Shown here: positions 1 through 7,376 of the stretch, piece after piece
Numbering within the stretch: position 1 is the first letter of the stretch
Layout: each line of letters starts with the position of its first letter
NCBI GenBank assembly: GCA_002421865.1
Contig: DISE01000045.1
Span: forward strand, 957 to 32,712
DNA: 31,756 nucleotides
Direction: 5' to 3'
From: Castellaniella sp. UBA6218
GTDB lineage: Bacteria > Pseudomonadota > Gammaproteobacteria > Burkholderiales > Burkholderiaceae_B
The notes under the pieces: model-generated
What the model was told of the DNA's origin: nothing
Seen by the model: the letters and a program-made list of their open reading frames with translations, nothing else
Database searches by the model: none
Program-made: the position numbers and the translations under genes

Positions 1-894
1 GGCAATATGCAGGAAGGCTCTTTCCGCTGCGACGCCAATGTGTCGGTGCGCCCGCGCGGCCAGACCGAATTCGGCACGCGCTGCGAGATCAAGAACCTGA
101 ATTCATTCCGCTTCCTGGAACGCGCGATCCAGTACGAAGCGCGCCGCCAGATCGAACTGATCGAGGACGGCGGCAAGGTGGTGCAGGAAACGCGCCTGTA
201 CGACGCCGACCGCGACGAAACCCGCAGCATGCGCACGAAGGAAGATTCCGACGATTACCGTTATTTCCCCGATCCGGACCTGCCACCGCTGGTCGTGGCG
301 CCGGAATGGGTCGAACAGGTGCGCGCGGCCATGCCGGAACTGCCGGCGGCCAAACGCGCACGCTTCGAGGCGGATCTGGGCCTGTCGGCCTACGATGCGG
401 CCCAGCTGACGCTGCAGCGCGCGACGGCGGATTATTTCGAAGCCACGGCGGCCGCCCTGCCTGCCGGCCAGGCGAAGCAGGCCGCGAACTGGATCCTGGG
501 CGAGCTGTCGGCGGCGCTGAACCGGGACGATCTGGACATCGGCGCGTCGCCGGTGTCCCCGCAGCGCCTGGCGGCGCTGATCGTCCGGGTCCTGGACGGG
601 ACGATCTCGACGAAGATCGCGCGCGACGTGTTCGCGGCGATGTGGACGGGGGAGTCGGGCGGCGATCCGGACGCGATCATCGAGTCGCGGGGTCTGCGCC
701 AGATCAGCGATACGGGGGCGATCGAAGCCATGATCGACGAGGTACTCGCGGCGAATCCGGCGATCGTGGAGGAGTACCGGGCGGGCAAGCAGAAGGCGTT
801 CAATTCGCTGGTGGGCCAGGTGATGAAGGCAGCCAAGGGCAAGGCGAATCCGCAGCAGGTGAACGAGGTGCTGAAGCGGAAGCTGGATTCCTGA
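1..894 (+). CDS. gatB: Asp/Glu-tRNA amidotransferase subunit B (5' truncated by window)
   Basis: GatB is the kinase/tRNA-binding subunit of GatCAB, which converts Glu-tRNA(Gln) or Asp-tRNA(Asn) to the correct amide form in the cytoplasm. The reading frame is open from base 1, and the first visible residues are G-N-M-Q-E-G-S-F-R-C-D-A-N-V, a GatB signature from the middle of the protein, so the ATG at 7 is internal. The rest covers the end of the catalytic cradle (the D-P-D-L-P-P-L motif is visible), the helical linker and the C-terminal YqeY-like tail domain, ending in a lysine-rich G-K-A-N-P-Q-Q-V-N-E-V-L-K segment typical of GatB. About 297 residues are visible, roughly 60% of a usual 475-490-aa protein. 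gatC and gatA would be expected upstream outside the window. It is convergent with pyrE across a hairpin-rich spacer. Confidence 0.97.
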   Translation, partial: GNMQEGSFRCDANVSVRPRGQTEFGTRCEIKNLNSFRFLERAIQYEARRQIELIEDGGKVVQETRLYDADRDETRSMRTKEDSDDYRYFPDPDLPPLVVAPEWVEQVRAAMPELPAAKRARFEADLGLSAYDAAQLTLQRATADYFEATAAALPAGQAKQAANWILGELSAALNRDDLDIGASPVSPQRLAALIVRVLDGTISTKIARDVFAAMWTGESGGDPDAIIESRGLRQISDTGAIEAMIDEVLAANPAIVEEYRAGKQKAFNSLVGQVMKAAKGKANPQQVNEVLKRKLDS

Positions 895-1174
895 TCGGTC
901 TTGGCTGCAGCTCGGTGGCCGGGCCTGTCCCGGCATCTCGGCCGGTGTGTGCCCCCGCCCGGCGCGCAGCTCGCCCGGCCCCGGCTTTGCCGGGACTGCC
1001 CGGGCATCATGGCCTCATCGGGGCGCTCGCCAAACGCGCGGGGTGCTCAGTCCCCCGGACTGAGCACAAGCATCCCGCTTGAACGGTGGCTCGCTTGCCT
1101 CCCCGCTGAGGCCACGTTACCCGGCGGGCTCGAACAGCGCGCCGGGCGGGGGCACACACCGTCCAGACGCAAAC
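895..1174. repeat. Hairpin cluster framed by a 25-bp inverted repeat, gatB-pyrE spacer
   Basis: This spacer lies between the convergent gatB and pyrE genes and has no credible ORF. A perfect 25-bp inverted repeat frames it (943-967 against 1137-1161). Inside or next to the frame are further perfect hairpins: 919-933 (CCGGG/CCCGG), 980-994 (CCCGGC-TTT-GCCGGG), 1043-1067 (11-bp arms GTGCTCAGTCC with a CCC loop) and 1097-1112 (GCCTC/GAGGC). No U-tract follows any of them, so they do not look like classical intrinsic terminators, although bidirectional termination is possible. A REP/REPIN-like dispersed repeat is the other reading. Confidence 0.75.
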
Positions 1175-1843
1175 TCACACCCCGTATTTGCACCGGTACG
1201 CCGACACGGCGTCGCGGTGCCTGGCCAGGGTGTCGTCGTCTTCCAGCAAAGCCATGATGTCGGCCAGCGAGGCGATGCTGACCACGGGGATGCCATAGGC
1301 CCGTTCGACTTCCTGGACGGCCGAACCTTCGGACAGCGCATCGTCCGCGCCGGCGCGTTCCATGCGGTCCAGGGCGATCAGCACGGCGGCGGGCTGGGCG
1401 CCGGCCGCCCGGATCATGGCGACGGACTCGCGCACGGACGTGCCCGCCGTGATCACGTCGTCGATGATGACGACCCGGCCTTGCAGCGGCGCGCCGACCA
1501 GCATGCCGCCTTCGCCATGGTCTTTGGCTTCCTTGCGGTTGAAGGCGAACGGGACCGGACGGTCGGCCCGGGCGGGATGGTTCGACAGGGCGATGGCGGC
1601 GGTGGTGGCCAGGGGGATGCCCTTGTACGCGGGACCGAACAGCATGTCGAAGTCCAGCCCGGAATCCGCCAGGGCCTGCGCGTAGAACTGGCCCAGGCGG
1701 CCGACGCTGGCACCGTCGTTGAACAGGCCCGCATTGAAGAAATACGGGCTGCGACGGCCGGATTTCATCGTGAAGTCGCCGAAATTCAGGACACCCTGTT
1801 CCAGGGCGAAACGGACGAAGGCTTGGGCGCGGGAACCGGGCAT
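1175..1843 (-). CDS. pyrE: Orotate phosphoribosyltransferase
   Basis: PyrE joins orotate to PRPP to give OMP in de novo pyrimidine synthesis. The PRPP-binding loop V-V-I-I-D-D-V-I-T-A-G-T-S is at residues 124-136. The flexible catalytic loop with F-N-R-K-E-A-K-D-H-G-E-G-G is at 101-113, and the F-G-D-F-T-M-K-S-G-R-R-S-P-Y-F-F-N orotate-site segment is at 21-37. I chose the ATG at 1843 (M-P-G-S-R-A-Q-A-F), giving 222 aa, close to the usual 213-225. The longer open frame reaches 2029 but runs through non-conserved Arg/Pro-rich sequence and into the divergent dioxygenase gene. It is transcribed away from that dioxygenase and towards gatB. Confidence 0.95.
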   Translation of the reverse strand: MPGSRAQAFVRFALEQGVLNFGDFTMKSGRRSPYFFNAGLFNDGASVGRLGQFYAQALADSGLDFDMLFGPAYKGIPLATTAAIALSNHPARADRPVPFAFNRKEAKDHGEGGMLVGAPLQGRVVIIDDVITAGTSVRESVAMIRAAGAQPAAVLIALDRMERAGADDALSEGSAVQEVERAYGIPVVSIASLADIMALLEDDDTLARHRDAVSAYRCKYGV

Positions 1844-2027
1844 GGCGAATGATCTCTGTGCGGGAAAGGCCACATTATCGGATATTTGGGCGGGGTGGTC
1901 GCGTGCGCGCACGGGCAGGCCGGGCTTGTCCGTCCATCGAAGGCGATGGCCGCGGGATGACGATGGAGCGCGGCCCCACGCGGGGCTATGATGTGTTTTC
2001 CCCGCCCACCGATCCAACGAGGCCGCC

Positions 2028-2825
2028 ATGCGTCAACCCGTCTATTTCCTGTCCCACGGCGGCGGCCCCTGGCCCTGGATGCCCGAAATGCAGGCGTCCT
2101 ACGCGCCCCTGAGCGCGGCGCTGCGGGCGATTCCCGCCGCCCTGCCCCGGCGGCCCGACGCAATCCTGATGGTGTCGGCGCACTGGATCACGCGCGGCGG
2201 CGTGCTGCTGGGCAGCCTCCCGCGGCCGGGCATGCTGTACGATTATTCCGGCTTTCCCGCCCACACCTACGAAATCCGCTACCCCGCCCCCGGCTCGCCG
2301 GCACTGGCCGCGCGCGCGGCGGACTTGCTGCGGGCCGACGGCATCTCCGTCGAGTTCGACGCCCAACGCGGCTTCGATCACGGAGCCTTCGTGCCCGCCC
2401 ATGTCATGTTCCCCGAAGCGGACATTCCCATGGTCCAGCTGTCGATCGAACGCAGCTTCGAGCCGGACTGGCACCGCCAGCTGGGGGCCGCACTGGCGCC
2501 GCTGCGCGACGAGAACGTCCTGATCGTCGGCAGCGGGCTCAGCTTTCACAATCTGCGCCTGTTCGGTCCTGCGGGCCGCGAACCCTCCGTCCGGTTCGAC
2601 GCCTGGCTTCAGACGGCGACCGCACCCGCCACGGCGGCGGCGCGCCACGACCGGCTGCGCGAATGGGAAGCGGCCCCCGCCGCGCGGATCGCCCATCCCA
2701 TGGAAGATCATCTGGTGCCGCTGTTCGTCGCCAACGGCGCATCGGGCGACGCCCCCGCCAGCCTCTGCCACCATGAGACCGAGGCGGCGGGCGGGCTGAC
2801 CGTGTCCAGCTTCCGCTTCGACTGA
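2028..2825 (+). CDS. Class III extradiol (DODA/LigB-type) dioxygenase
   Basis: This 265-aa protein has the fold signature of the extradiol class III dioxygenases, the LigB / 4,5-DOPA dioxygenase (YgiD) group, which use a metal to cleave catechol-type rings. Metal-ligand and active-site histidines are visible in family order: His10 in L-S-H-G-G-G-P, His52 in V-S-A-H-W, His118 in F-D-H-G-A-F-V-P, His174 in L-S-F-H-N-L, and His223/His228 in H-P-M-E-D-H-L-V-P-L. Length matches bacterial YgiD (about 260-270). The ATG at 2028 follows a GAGG at 2019-2022. It is divergent from pyrE and about 96 bp upstream of xthA, so it is probably monocistronic. The natural substrate cannot be read from the sequence; E. 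coli YgiD opens L-DOPA in vitro. Confidence 0.88.
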   Translation: MRQPVYFLSHGGGPWPWMPEMQASYAPLSAALRAIPAALPRRPDAILMVSAHWITRGGVLLGSLPRPGMLYDYSGFPAHTYEIRYPAPGSPALAARAADLLRADGISVEFDAQRGFDHGAFVPAHVMFPEADIPMVQLSIERSFEPDWHRQLGAALAPLRDENVLIVGSGLSFHNLRLFGPAGREPSVRFDAWLQTATAPATAAARHDRLREWEAAPAARIAHPMEDHLVPLFVANGASGDAPASLCHHETEAAGGLTVSSFRFD

Positions 2826-2921
2826 ATCCGGGCCGCTCCCTGGCTGACAGGCACGTCGTCCCGAATCACGCAAGCCGGGTAGGGTAAAGTTCAAGCTTGC
2901 AATGAACAACCGGACATCCAC

Positions 2922-3713
2922 GTGCTGCGCATCACTTCCCTGAACGTCAACGGCATTCGCTCGGCCTTCCGCAAAGGGCTGGCCGACTGGCTGGCCGACG
3001 CCCGCCCCGACATCGTCTGCCTGCAGGAAATCAAGATCCAGGACGGCGACCTTGCAGACGACCTGCGCCATCCCGACAGTCTGACCGGACATTTCCATCA
3101 CGCCGAGAAAAAAGGCTACAGCGGCGTGGGCCTCTACCTGCGGCGCCCGGCCGACTCCGTAACGGAGGGGATGGACTGCCCTGAATTCGACGCCGAGGGC
3201 CGCATCCTGCGCGCCGACTGGCCCGGCCTGACCGTCATCAGCGCCTACCTGCCGTCCGGATCCAGCGGCGACGAACGCCAGACGGCCAAATACCGTTTCC
3301 TGGACCACTTCGAGACCTGGATGGGCGGACTGATGCGGGAACACCGCGACAACGGCCGCGAATTCGTCATCTGCGGCGACTGGAACATCGCCCACAAGGA
3401 AATCGACCTGAAGAACTGGAAAGGCAACCTGAAGAACAGCGGTTTCCTGCCCGAAGAACGCGCCTGGCTGAGCAAGGTCTTCGACGAACACGGCTGGGTG
3501 GACGTCTACCGCCGCCTGCACCCGGACGCGACCGGCGAGGCCTACACCTGGTGGAGCAACCGGGGCCAGGCCTGGGCCAAGAACGTCGGCTGGCGCATCG
3601 ACTACCATATTGCCACCCCCGGCATCGCCGCGCGCGCGCGTGCCGCCTCCATCCACAGAGAACCGAGATTCAGCGACCACGCGCCGCTGACCATCGATTA
3701 CGATTGGTCGTGA
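2922..3713 (+). CDS. xthA: Exodeoxyribonuclease III (GTG start)
   Basis: This is an AP endonuclease / 3'-5' exonuclease of base-excision repair, from the EEP (exonuclease-endonuclease-phosphatase) superfamily. Family residues are visible: Asn8/Asn10 in L-N-V-N-G-I-R-S-A, metal-binding Glu36 in L-Q-E-I-K, Asp153/Asn155 in C-G-D-W-N-I-A-H-K-E-I-D, and the terminal pair Asp252-His253 in F-S-D-H-A-P-L-T. The 263 aa match ExoA/XthA of betaproteobacteria. Translation begins at a GTG (2922), because the protein homology starts there (M-L-R-I-T-S-L-N-V-N); the nearby ATG at 2902 is out of frame. The last 16 bp overlap the 3' end of the convergent monooxygenase gene. Confidence 0.96.
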   Translation: MLRITSLNVNGIRSAFRKGLADWLADARPDIVCLQEIKIQDGDLADDLRHPDSLTGHFHHAEKKGYSGVGLYLRRPADSVTEGMDCPEFDAEGRILRADWPGLTVISAYLPSGSSGDERQTAKYRFLDHFETWMGGLMREHRDNGREFVICGDWNIAHKEIDLKNWKGNLKNSGFLPEERAWLSKVFDEHGWVDVYRRLHPDATGEAYTWWSNRGQAWAKNVGWRIDYHIATPGIAARARAASIHREPRFSDHAPLTIDYDWS

Positions 3714-4975
3714 GCACCCAGGCCAACGCCATCCCCGGTTTGGCCAATGCACGGCGTGCGCACATGTTCCTGGCGGATTCCGTACCCGAACAGCCGGGCG
3801 GGTCGGTTGCGCACCACGCGGAATTTCAGCAACAGGCGAAGCAGCCAGGATATGCGCGGCTGCCTGCCGTCCGCCTCCAGCGCCCGGCTGATGATGCGGT
3901 TCTGAATGGCCAGTTGCACCCGCTGCACCACGCGCACGGGAAACTCGCGCCGCCGCTGGAGGGATGCGAGCAATGACTCGTCGATACGGCGCCCCTCACG
4001 CAGCGGCGCCGCCAGCGCATTGGCTGCGGCGACGGCGTCCTGAATCGCCAGATTGATGCCGACGCCACCGATCGGCGACATGGCGTGCGCAGCGTCCCCG
4101 ATCAGCAACAAACCAGGCTTGTGCCAGCACTCCAGACGATCGACCTGCACGGCCAGCGTGCTGACCGCATCCCAGCTTTCAATGCTGTCCTTGCGATCGG
4201 ACAGGAATGGCGCAAGCCGCACAACCGCATCTCGCAGACGGTCGATCGGCTGCGCACGCAAGTCTGCGTCGCTGCCTTTGGGCACCACGAACGCCGTCTG
4301 CCAATAATCGTTGCGGTTCAGAAGGATCATCAAGTGGCCGTCGTTCGCGATGCCGAAAGTACCCTGTGGATCGTGTGTCGCGCGTGGCACCCGGAACCAC
4401 AACACATCCATGGGGGCGCCGTAGTTCTTGCTACGCAGGCCGGCCGCTTCGCGCATCAGGGAGTGGCGCCCGTCGCAGGCCACCACCAGATCGGCGCGCA
4501 AATCATGATTCCCCTCGGGTGATTCGACCCGAACGCCGACCACACGCCCGGCTTCCTTGATCAGACCGGTGGCCTTATGGCGCATGCGCAGATCGAAGGT
4601 CTGGTAGCGCCTGCCGGCATCGGCCAGCAGATTGAGAAAATCCCATTGCGGCACCAGCGCCAGATAGTCGAACGGCCGCAATCCGCTGAAATCCACCACA
4701 GGCTGCACGTATCCCCCGATCGACCCGCTGAGCAGGCGCTCGTGCCGCTGGGGCAATTGTTCGAACTTCTCCAGCAGGTCGAGTTCCCGGAGGATCTGCA
4801 GGGTCGAAGGATGGACCGTATCGCCCCGGAAATCACGCAGAAAATCACCATGCTTTTCCAGGACGGTCACCGGAATGCCCGCACGCGCCAGCAGCAGCGC
4901 CAGCATCATGCCGGCCGGTCCGCCTCCGACGACACAGCATCTCGTGCAATCTGGGGGGTTCGGGCTCAATGACAT
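3698..4975 (-). CDS. FAD-dependent monooxygenase (PHBH/UbiH-like)
   Basis: This is a flavoprotein of the p-hydroxybenzoate hydroxylase superfamily, 425 aa from the chosen start. The dinucleotide-binding G-G-G-P-A-G motif is at residues 17-22 and ends in a Glu-containing beta strand (V-T-V-L-E-K). The D-G motif (A-C-D-G-R-H-S) is at about 166-172, and the second FAD motif G-D-A-A-H-A-M-S-P-I-G-G-V-G-I-N at 292-307. No transmembrane helix is obvious. I prefer the ATG at 4975 because a GAGG (complement of 4984-4987) sits 8 nt upstream; the frame is open to 5014 and a second ATG at 4981 is too close to that SD. The substrate is unknown; the sequence resembles uncharacterised FAD oxidoreductases more than UbiH/UbiF. 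It converges on xthA with a 16-bp overlap. Confidence 0.85.
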   Translation of the reverse strand: MSLSPNPPDCTRCCVVGGGPAGMMLALLLARAGIPVTVLEKHGDFLRDFRGDTVHPSTLQILRELDLLEKFEQLPQRHERLLSGSIGGYVQPVVDFSGLRPFDYLALVPQWDFLNLLADAGRRYQTFDLRMRHKATGLIKEAGRVVGVRVESPEGNHDLRADLVVACDGRHSLMREAAGLRSKNYGAPMDVLWFRVPRATHDPQGTFGIANDGHLMILLNRNDYWQTAFVVPKGSDADLRAQPIDRLRDAVVRLAPFLSDRKDSIESWDAVSTLAVQVDRLECWHKPGLLLIGDAAHAMSPIGGVGINLAIQDAVAAANALAAPLREGRRIDESLLASLQRRREFPVRVVQRVQLAIQNRIISRALEADGRQPRISWLLRLLLKFRVVRNRPARLFGYGIRQEHVRTPCIGQTGDGVGLGAHDQS

Positions 4976-5063
4976 GATCATGTCCTCGAAATATCGCCGG
5001 TCAGCCGTGATCAATCATAGCGTGGCGCATGGCCGTCCGACGAGGCGCATGGTAGTCACGAGC

Positions 5064-5090
5064 TAAAGAAAGTACAATCAGGGCCGTAGA
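5064..5090 (+). promoter_or_regulatory. Sigma-28 (FliA)-like promoter of the YjfB-like gene
   Basis: TAAAGAAA at 5064-5071, an 11-bp spacer, then GCCGTAGA at 5083-5090. The flagellar sigma factor consensus is TAAAGTTT-N11-GCCGATAA, so spacing is exact and 11 of 16 positions match, including TAAAG and GCCG. It points at the small motility-type gene starting at 5158, leaving a leader of about 60 nt. The assignment is pattern-based but is supported by the identity of the gene it faces. Confidence 0.6.
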
Positions 5091-5157
5091 AGAGACGAAG
5101 TTCGCTGGACCGCTTCCTGCCGCTCGGCACGGAAGTCCATTTTCACGGGAGTCCCTG

Positions 5158-5361
5158 ATGTCGAATTCCATCGAAGGCACTGTCGGCGTCGCCGTCGGCC
5201 TGCAACAGGCCAACATGATGCAGGAAAAAGACAATCTGCTGCTGCGCAAGGTGCTGGACAATCAGGCCAATACCATCATGAGCCTGGTCAATTCGGTGCC
5301 CTCCGCCCCGCAACTGGCCAACGGCGGCATGGTCGGCACGCTGCTGCATGTGACCGCCTGA
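5158..5361 (+). CDS. YjfB-like putative motility protein
   Basis: This is a 67-aa protein resembling the YjfB family of small putative motility proteins (Pfam YjfB_motility). The family pattern is a short Gln/Ala-rich helix followed by a conserved K-V-L-D-x-Q-A-x-T-I helix; here A-V-G-L-Q-Q-A-N-M-M-Q-E-K is followed by L-R-K-V-L-D-N-Q-A-N-T-I-M. There is no signal peptide or membrane segment. The ATG at 5158 follows GGGAG at 5149-5153 or thereabouts. The gene has its own transcription unit: a sigma-28-like promoter at 5064-5090 and a perfect terminator at 5384-5413. The molecular role of the family is unknown. Divergent from the FAD monooxygenase. Confidence 0.75.
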   Translation: MSNSIEGTVGVAVGLQQANMMQEKDNLLLRKVLDNQANTIMSLVNSVPSAPQLANGGMVGTLLHVTA

Positions 5362-5383
5362 CGCGGCCACGGATCCGCCAATC

Positions 5384-5413
5384 AAAAGGGGCCTGGATTT
5401 CCAGGCCCCTTTT
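5384..5413 (+). terminator. Intrinsic terminator after YjfB-like gene
   Basis: The arms AAAAGGGGCCTGGA (5384-5397) and TCCAGGCCCCTTTT (5400-5413) are a perfect 14-bp inverted repeat with a minimal TT loop, and the plus-strand copy ends in a T-tract. The A-tract on the left also makes it usable from the minus strand, where it would stop transcripts of the 442-aa gene that ends at 5469. Confidence 0.93.
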
Positions 5414-5468
5414 CGTTGATAGTTGGGGGGGAACTAATATCATGCTCGCAGATGACGAAAGTCTGTCA

Positions 5469-6797
5469 CTACCAACTGACTTTCCACCTGCCGCCACCCG
5501 TGCAAGCGCTGCAATGTGCAATACTCCTCCAGTCATTTCTACCTTCCAGTTTCCATAGACCCTTCTCAGCCTTATCTCCTTTGAAAGCAGGCCTCCAATT
5601 TGATTCTCGGTGATTACATGGCTTTGTTTGAACCAAGGTATCTACGCCACCACCACTTCCAATTTTTTTGTAATACCGAACATCACCCGCCTGCGGAGCA
5701 TCTCCCTCCTGCCCGTCTTCGGGAGGGGAATCTAGATCGCCATCGCTTACAGAATCGACACTGCGTTGCAAATGTTCAGCATGGGCAATCTTCCACTGCA
5801 GAGATTGAATAATCGAGTTTGCCCTCTCCAGATCTGAAGACAACTTCGAATTCTCATCAATTATCGATGTTAGCTCTTGATCTAGGGTTTCTTGTTTAAG
5901 CGACTGAAGTCTTTTTCTTTCGGCAGAGTTTCGAATTTCTCGGGCTAATGCTGGCGGCACCATTGTCAATGCCGCAACCGACATAATCTCTCGACGCAAA
6001 GTTGCAAGGAATCTATTTTTCCCGCTCTCGTCCGTTCCGAATGACGCCAGTTTAGCCGCAACCCAATTGATCCCCGCTAGTGAGTTATCCCGGCGCTTTC
6101 CAGGCCAATAAAGCCGCACAGCCCCCAAGTAGCAAGAGTCTCGCTGGCCCAATTCATCCGTTAATACCCATGATGACTCTGCACTAACGAAGGCTGTACC
6201 TGCCAATCCTATAAGGTGTTTAGCTATTTGGTCTTGGAGACTCGGCCATACAGCCTCATCCTCATCACTAGATACAACAACGATAGGCAAACGGCGATCG
6301 CTAGAACGCAAATCATCGCACAGGATCTTTGCCTTTTCCGGAGTGGTCGCATCAAATGCCTGCGAAAGCGGGACGGCTTGGTCAGCAAATTTCCAATCTG
6401 CGAAATGCTCAAGTATTGAACGAATCACAAGTGGGCAACGAGGATAAAGTCGTACTGGCGCTACAAGTGAATCCCCAGGAGTCGCGGAAAGTGCAGCATA
6501 AACAATAATCCGGCTACCAGCCCTCACAACCTGCATGCGAGTCGTAAACATAGCCCCTGTATCAGTGGTCTCAATTAGCTCCACCTCACGTAGCGACCCA
6601 ATGTTACTTTCGATTAATTGTCGCGAAAATTGTCCAACACCATCGCCAGTCTTTGATACAAAATCACCATCTCGGGCATCGGGATCTTCTGCTCCTTTTT
6701 TTCTAAGCCACTTTTTAGTTAGTTGATCGATTACCTCCAGCCGGCCCTCGTGATCATCCACTTCGGCCTCAAAACAATAAGCAGCTAAGCTTTGCAT
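5469..6797 (-). CDS. Unrecognised 442-aa coiled-coil protein with Cys/His tail (accessory)
   Basis: I do not recognise this protein. Visible parts: an N-terminal region (1-110) that looks globular; a central alpha/beta-looking region (about 165-235) with P-I-V-V-V-S-S-D-E-D-E, I-A-K-H-L-I-G-L-A-G-T-A-F-V and L-G-A-V-R-L-Y-W-P-G; a long charged helix predicted to be a coiled coil (about 285-348); an acidic linker (350-372); and a C-terminal segment with Cys394, His396, His428, Cys429 and Cys432 that could hold a zinc ion. There is no signal peptide or membrane helix. An excellent SD (GGAGGTGAT) lies directly before the ATG at 6797, and TATAAT on the minus strand at 6820-6825 could be its -10. 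Base composition is clearly more AT-rich than its neighbours, and rare-codon use suggests horizontal acquisition. A solitary defence or stress gene is possible but not shown. Confidence 0.8.
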   Translation of the reverse strand: MQSLAAYCFEAEVDDHEGRLEVIDQLTKKWLRKKGAEDPDARDGDFVSKTGDGVGQFSRQLIESNIGSLREVELIETTDTGAMFTTRMQVVRAGSRIIVYAALSATPGDSLVAPVRLYPRCPLVIRSILEHFADWKFADQAVPLSQAFDATTPEKAKILCDDLRSSDRRLPIVVVSSDEDEAVWPSLQDQIAKHLIGLAGTAFVSAESSWVLTDELGQRDSCYLGAVRLYWPGKRRDNSLAGINWVAAKLASFGTDESGKNRFLATLRREIMSVAALTMVPPALAREIRNSAERKRLQSLKQETLDQELTSIIDENSKLSSDLERANSIIQSLQWKIAHAEHLQRSVDSVSDGDLDSPPEDGQEGDAPQAGDVRYYKKIGSGGGVDTLVQTKPCNHRESNWRPAFKGDKAEKGLWKLEGRNDWRSIAHCSACTGGGRWKVSW

Positions 6798-7082
6798 ATC
6801 ACCTCCGCATACAGCTTAAATTATACTATATGCAACAATTCATCACTGCAAACCATCATGATATTTTCTCGGAATTGAGGTAACTCAATTCTCTCGGAAG
6901 ATTTAACCATGTAGGAATTACTCAAAATTCAGCACTTCATTCGTTAATACGCGTCAGTTTGACACAACCTACGTACTACTCACGGCTCTTAATTGAGAAC
7001 CGCCAATGTGCCCATAAATAACATCTACGACCAGTCACGATAAACCGCCCCTGCCCCGTACGACCCAACATAAGGGAAACCA
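6798..7082. other. AT-rich spacer upstream of the 442-aa gene and phnA remnant
   Basis: This 285-bp AT-rich spacer has no credible ORF. It holds the minus-strand TATAAT (6820-6825) of the 442-aa gene. It also holds a perfect dyad GAATTGAG-gtaa-CTCAATTC at 6872-6891, flanked by a direct repeat TCTCGG (6867-6872 and 6892-6897). GC content returns to the chromosomal level around 7040, so the boundary of the AT-rich insertion is probably near there. No IS ends or integrase are visible. Confidence 0.6.
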
Positions 7083-7376
7083 ATGAATTCACTGCTCAAT
7101 TGCCCCAGTGCAATTCCGAATACACCTACGAGGACGGCGACCACAGCGGACACCGAGCAGACGGGCTTCTTCCACGATGCCCACGGCAACGTGCTGCAGA
7201 ACGGCGACACAGTGGCGGTGATCAAGGATCTGAAGGTGAAAGGCTCGCCCTCGGTGGTGAAAGTCGGCACCAAAGTCAAAAGCATCCGCTTGTCCGACGG
7301 CGATCACGACATCGACCGCAAGATCGACGGCTTCGGTTCAATGGGATTGAAATTAGACTTCGTGAAAAAGGCCTGA
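7083..7376 (+). pseudogene. PhnA/YjdM-like protein with damaged N-terminal zinc ribbon
   Basis: From about residue 28 onward the 97-aa frame is a clear PhnA (YjdM) C-terminal SH3-like domain: H-D-A-H-G-N-V-L-Q-N-G-D, then I-K-D-L-K-V-K-G-S, K-V-G-T-K-V-K and D-G-F-G-S-M. The N-terminal zinc ribbon is broken. After M-N-S-L-L-N-C-P the expected Q-C-N-S-E-Y-T-Y-E-D-G is encoded one frame away (7107-7139), as if one C were lost from the C-run at 7103-7106. The second half of the ribbon (C-P-E-C) and the acidic linker are absent, and a net compensating change restores the frame near 7150-7170. The product could still fold as an isolated C-terminal domain. A sequencing error could explain the single-base shift but not the missing segment. 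Family function is unsettled (not phosphonoacetate hydrolase in E. coli). Confidence 0.75.

Noticed and set aside
1986..3752. Long minus-strand frame over the dioxygenase and xthA
   Set aside because: Antisense to two genes with clear active-site residues; composition typical of a shadow frame.
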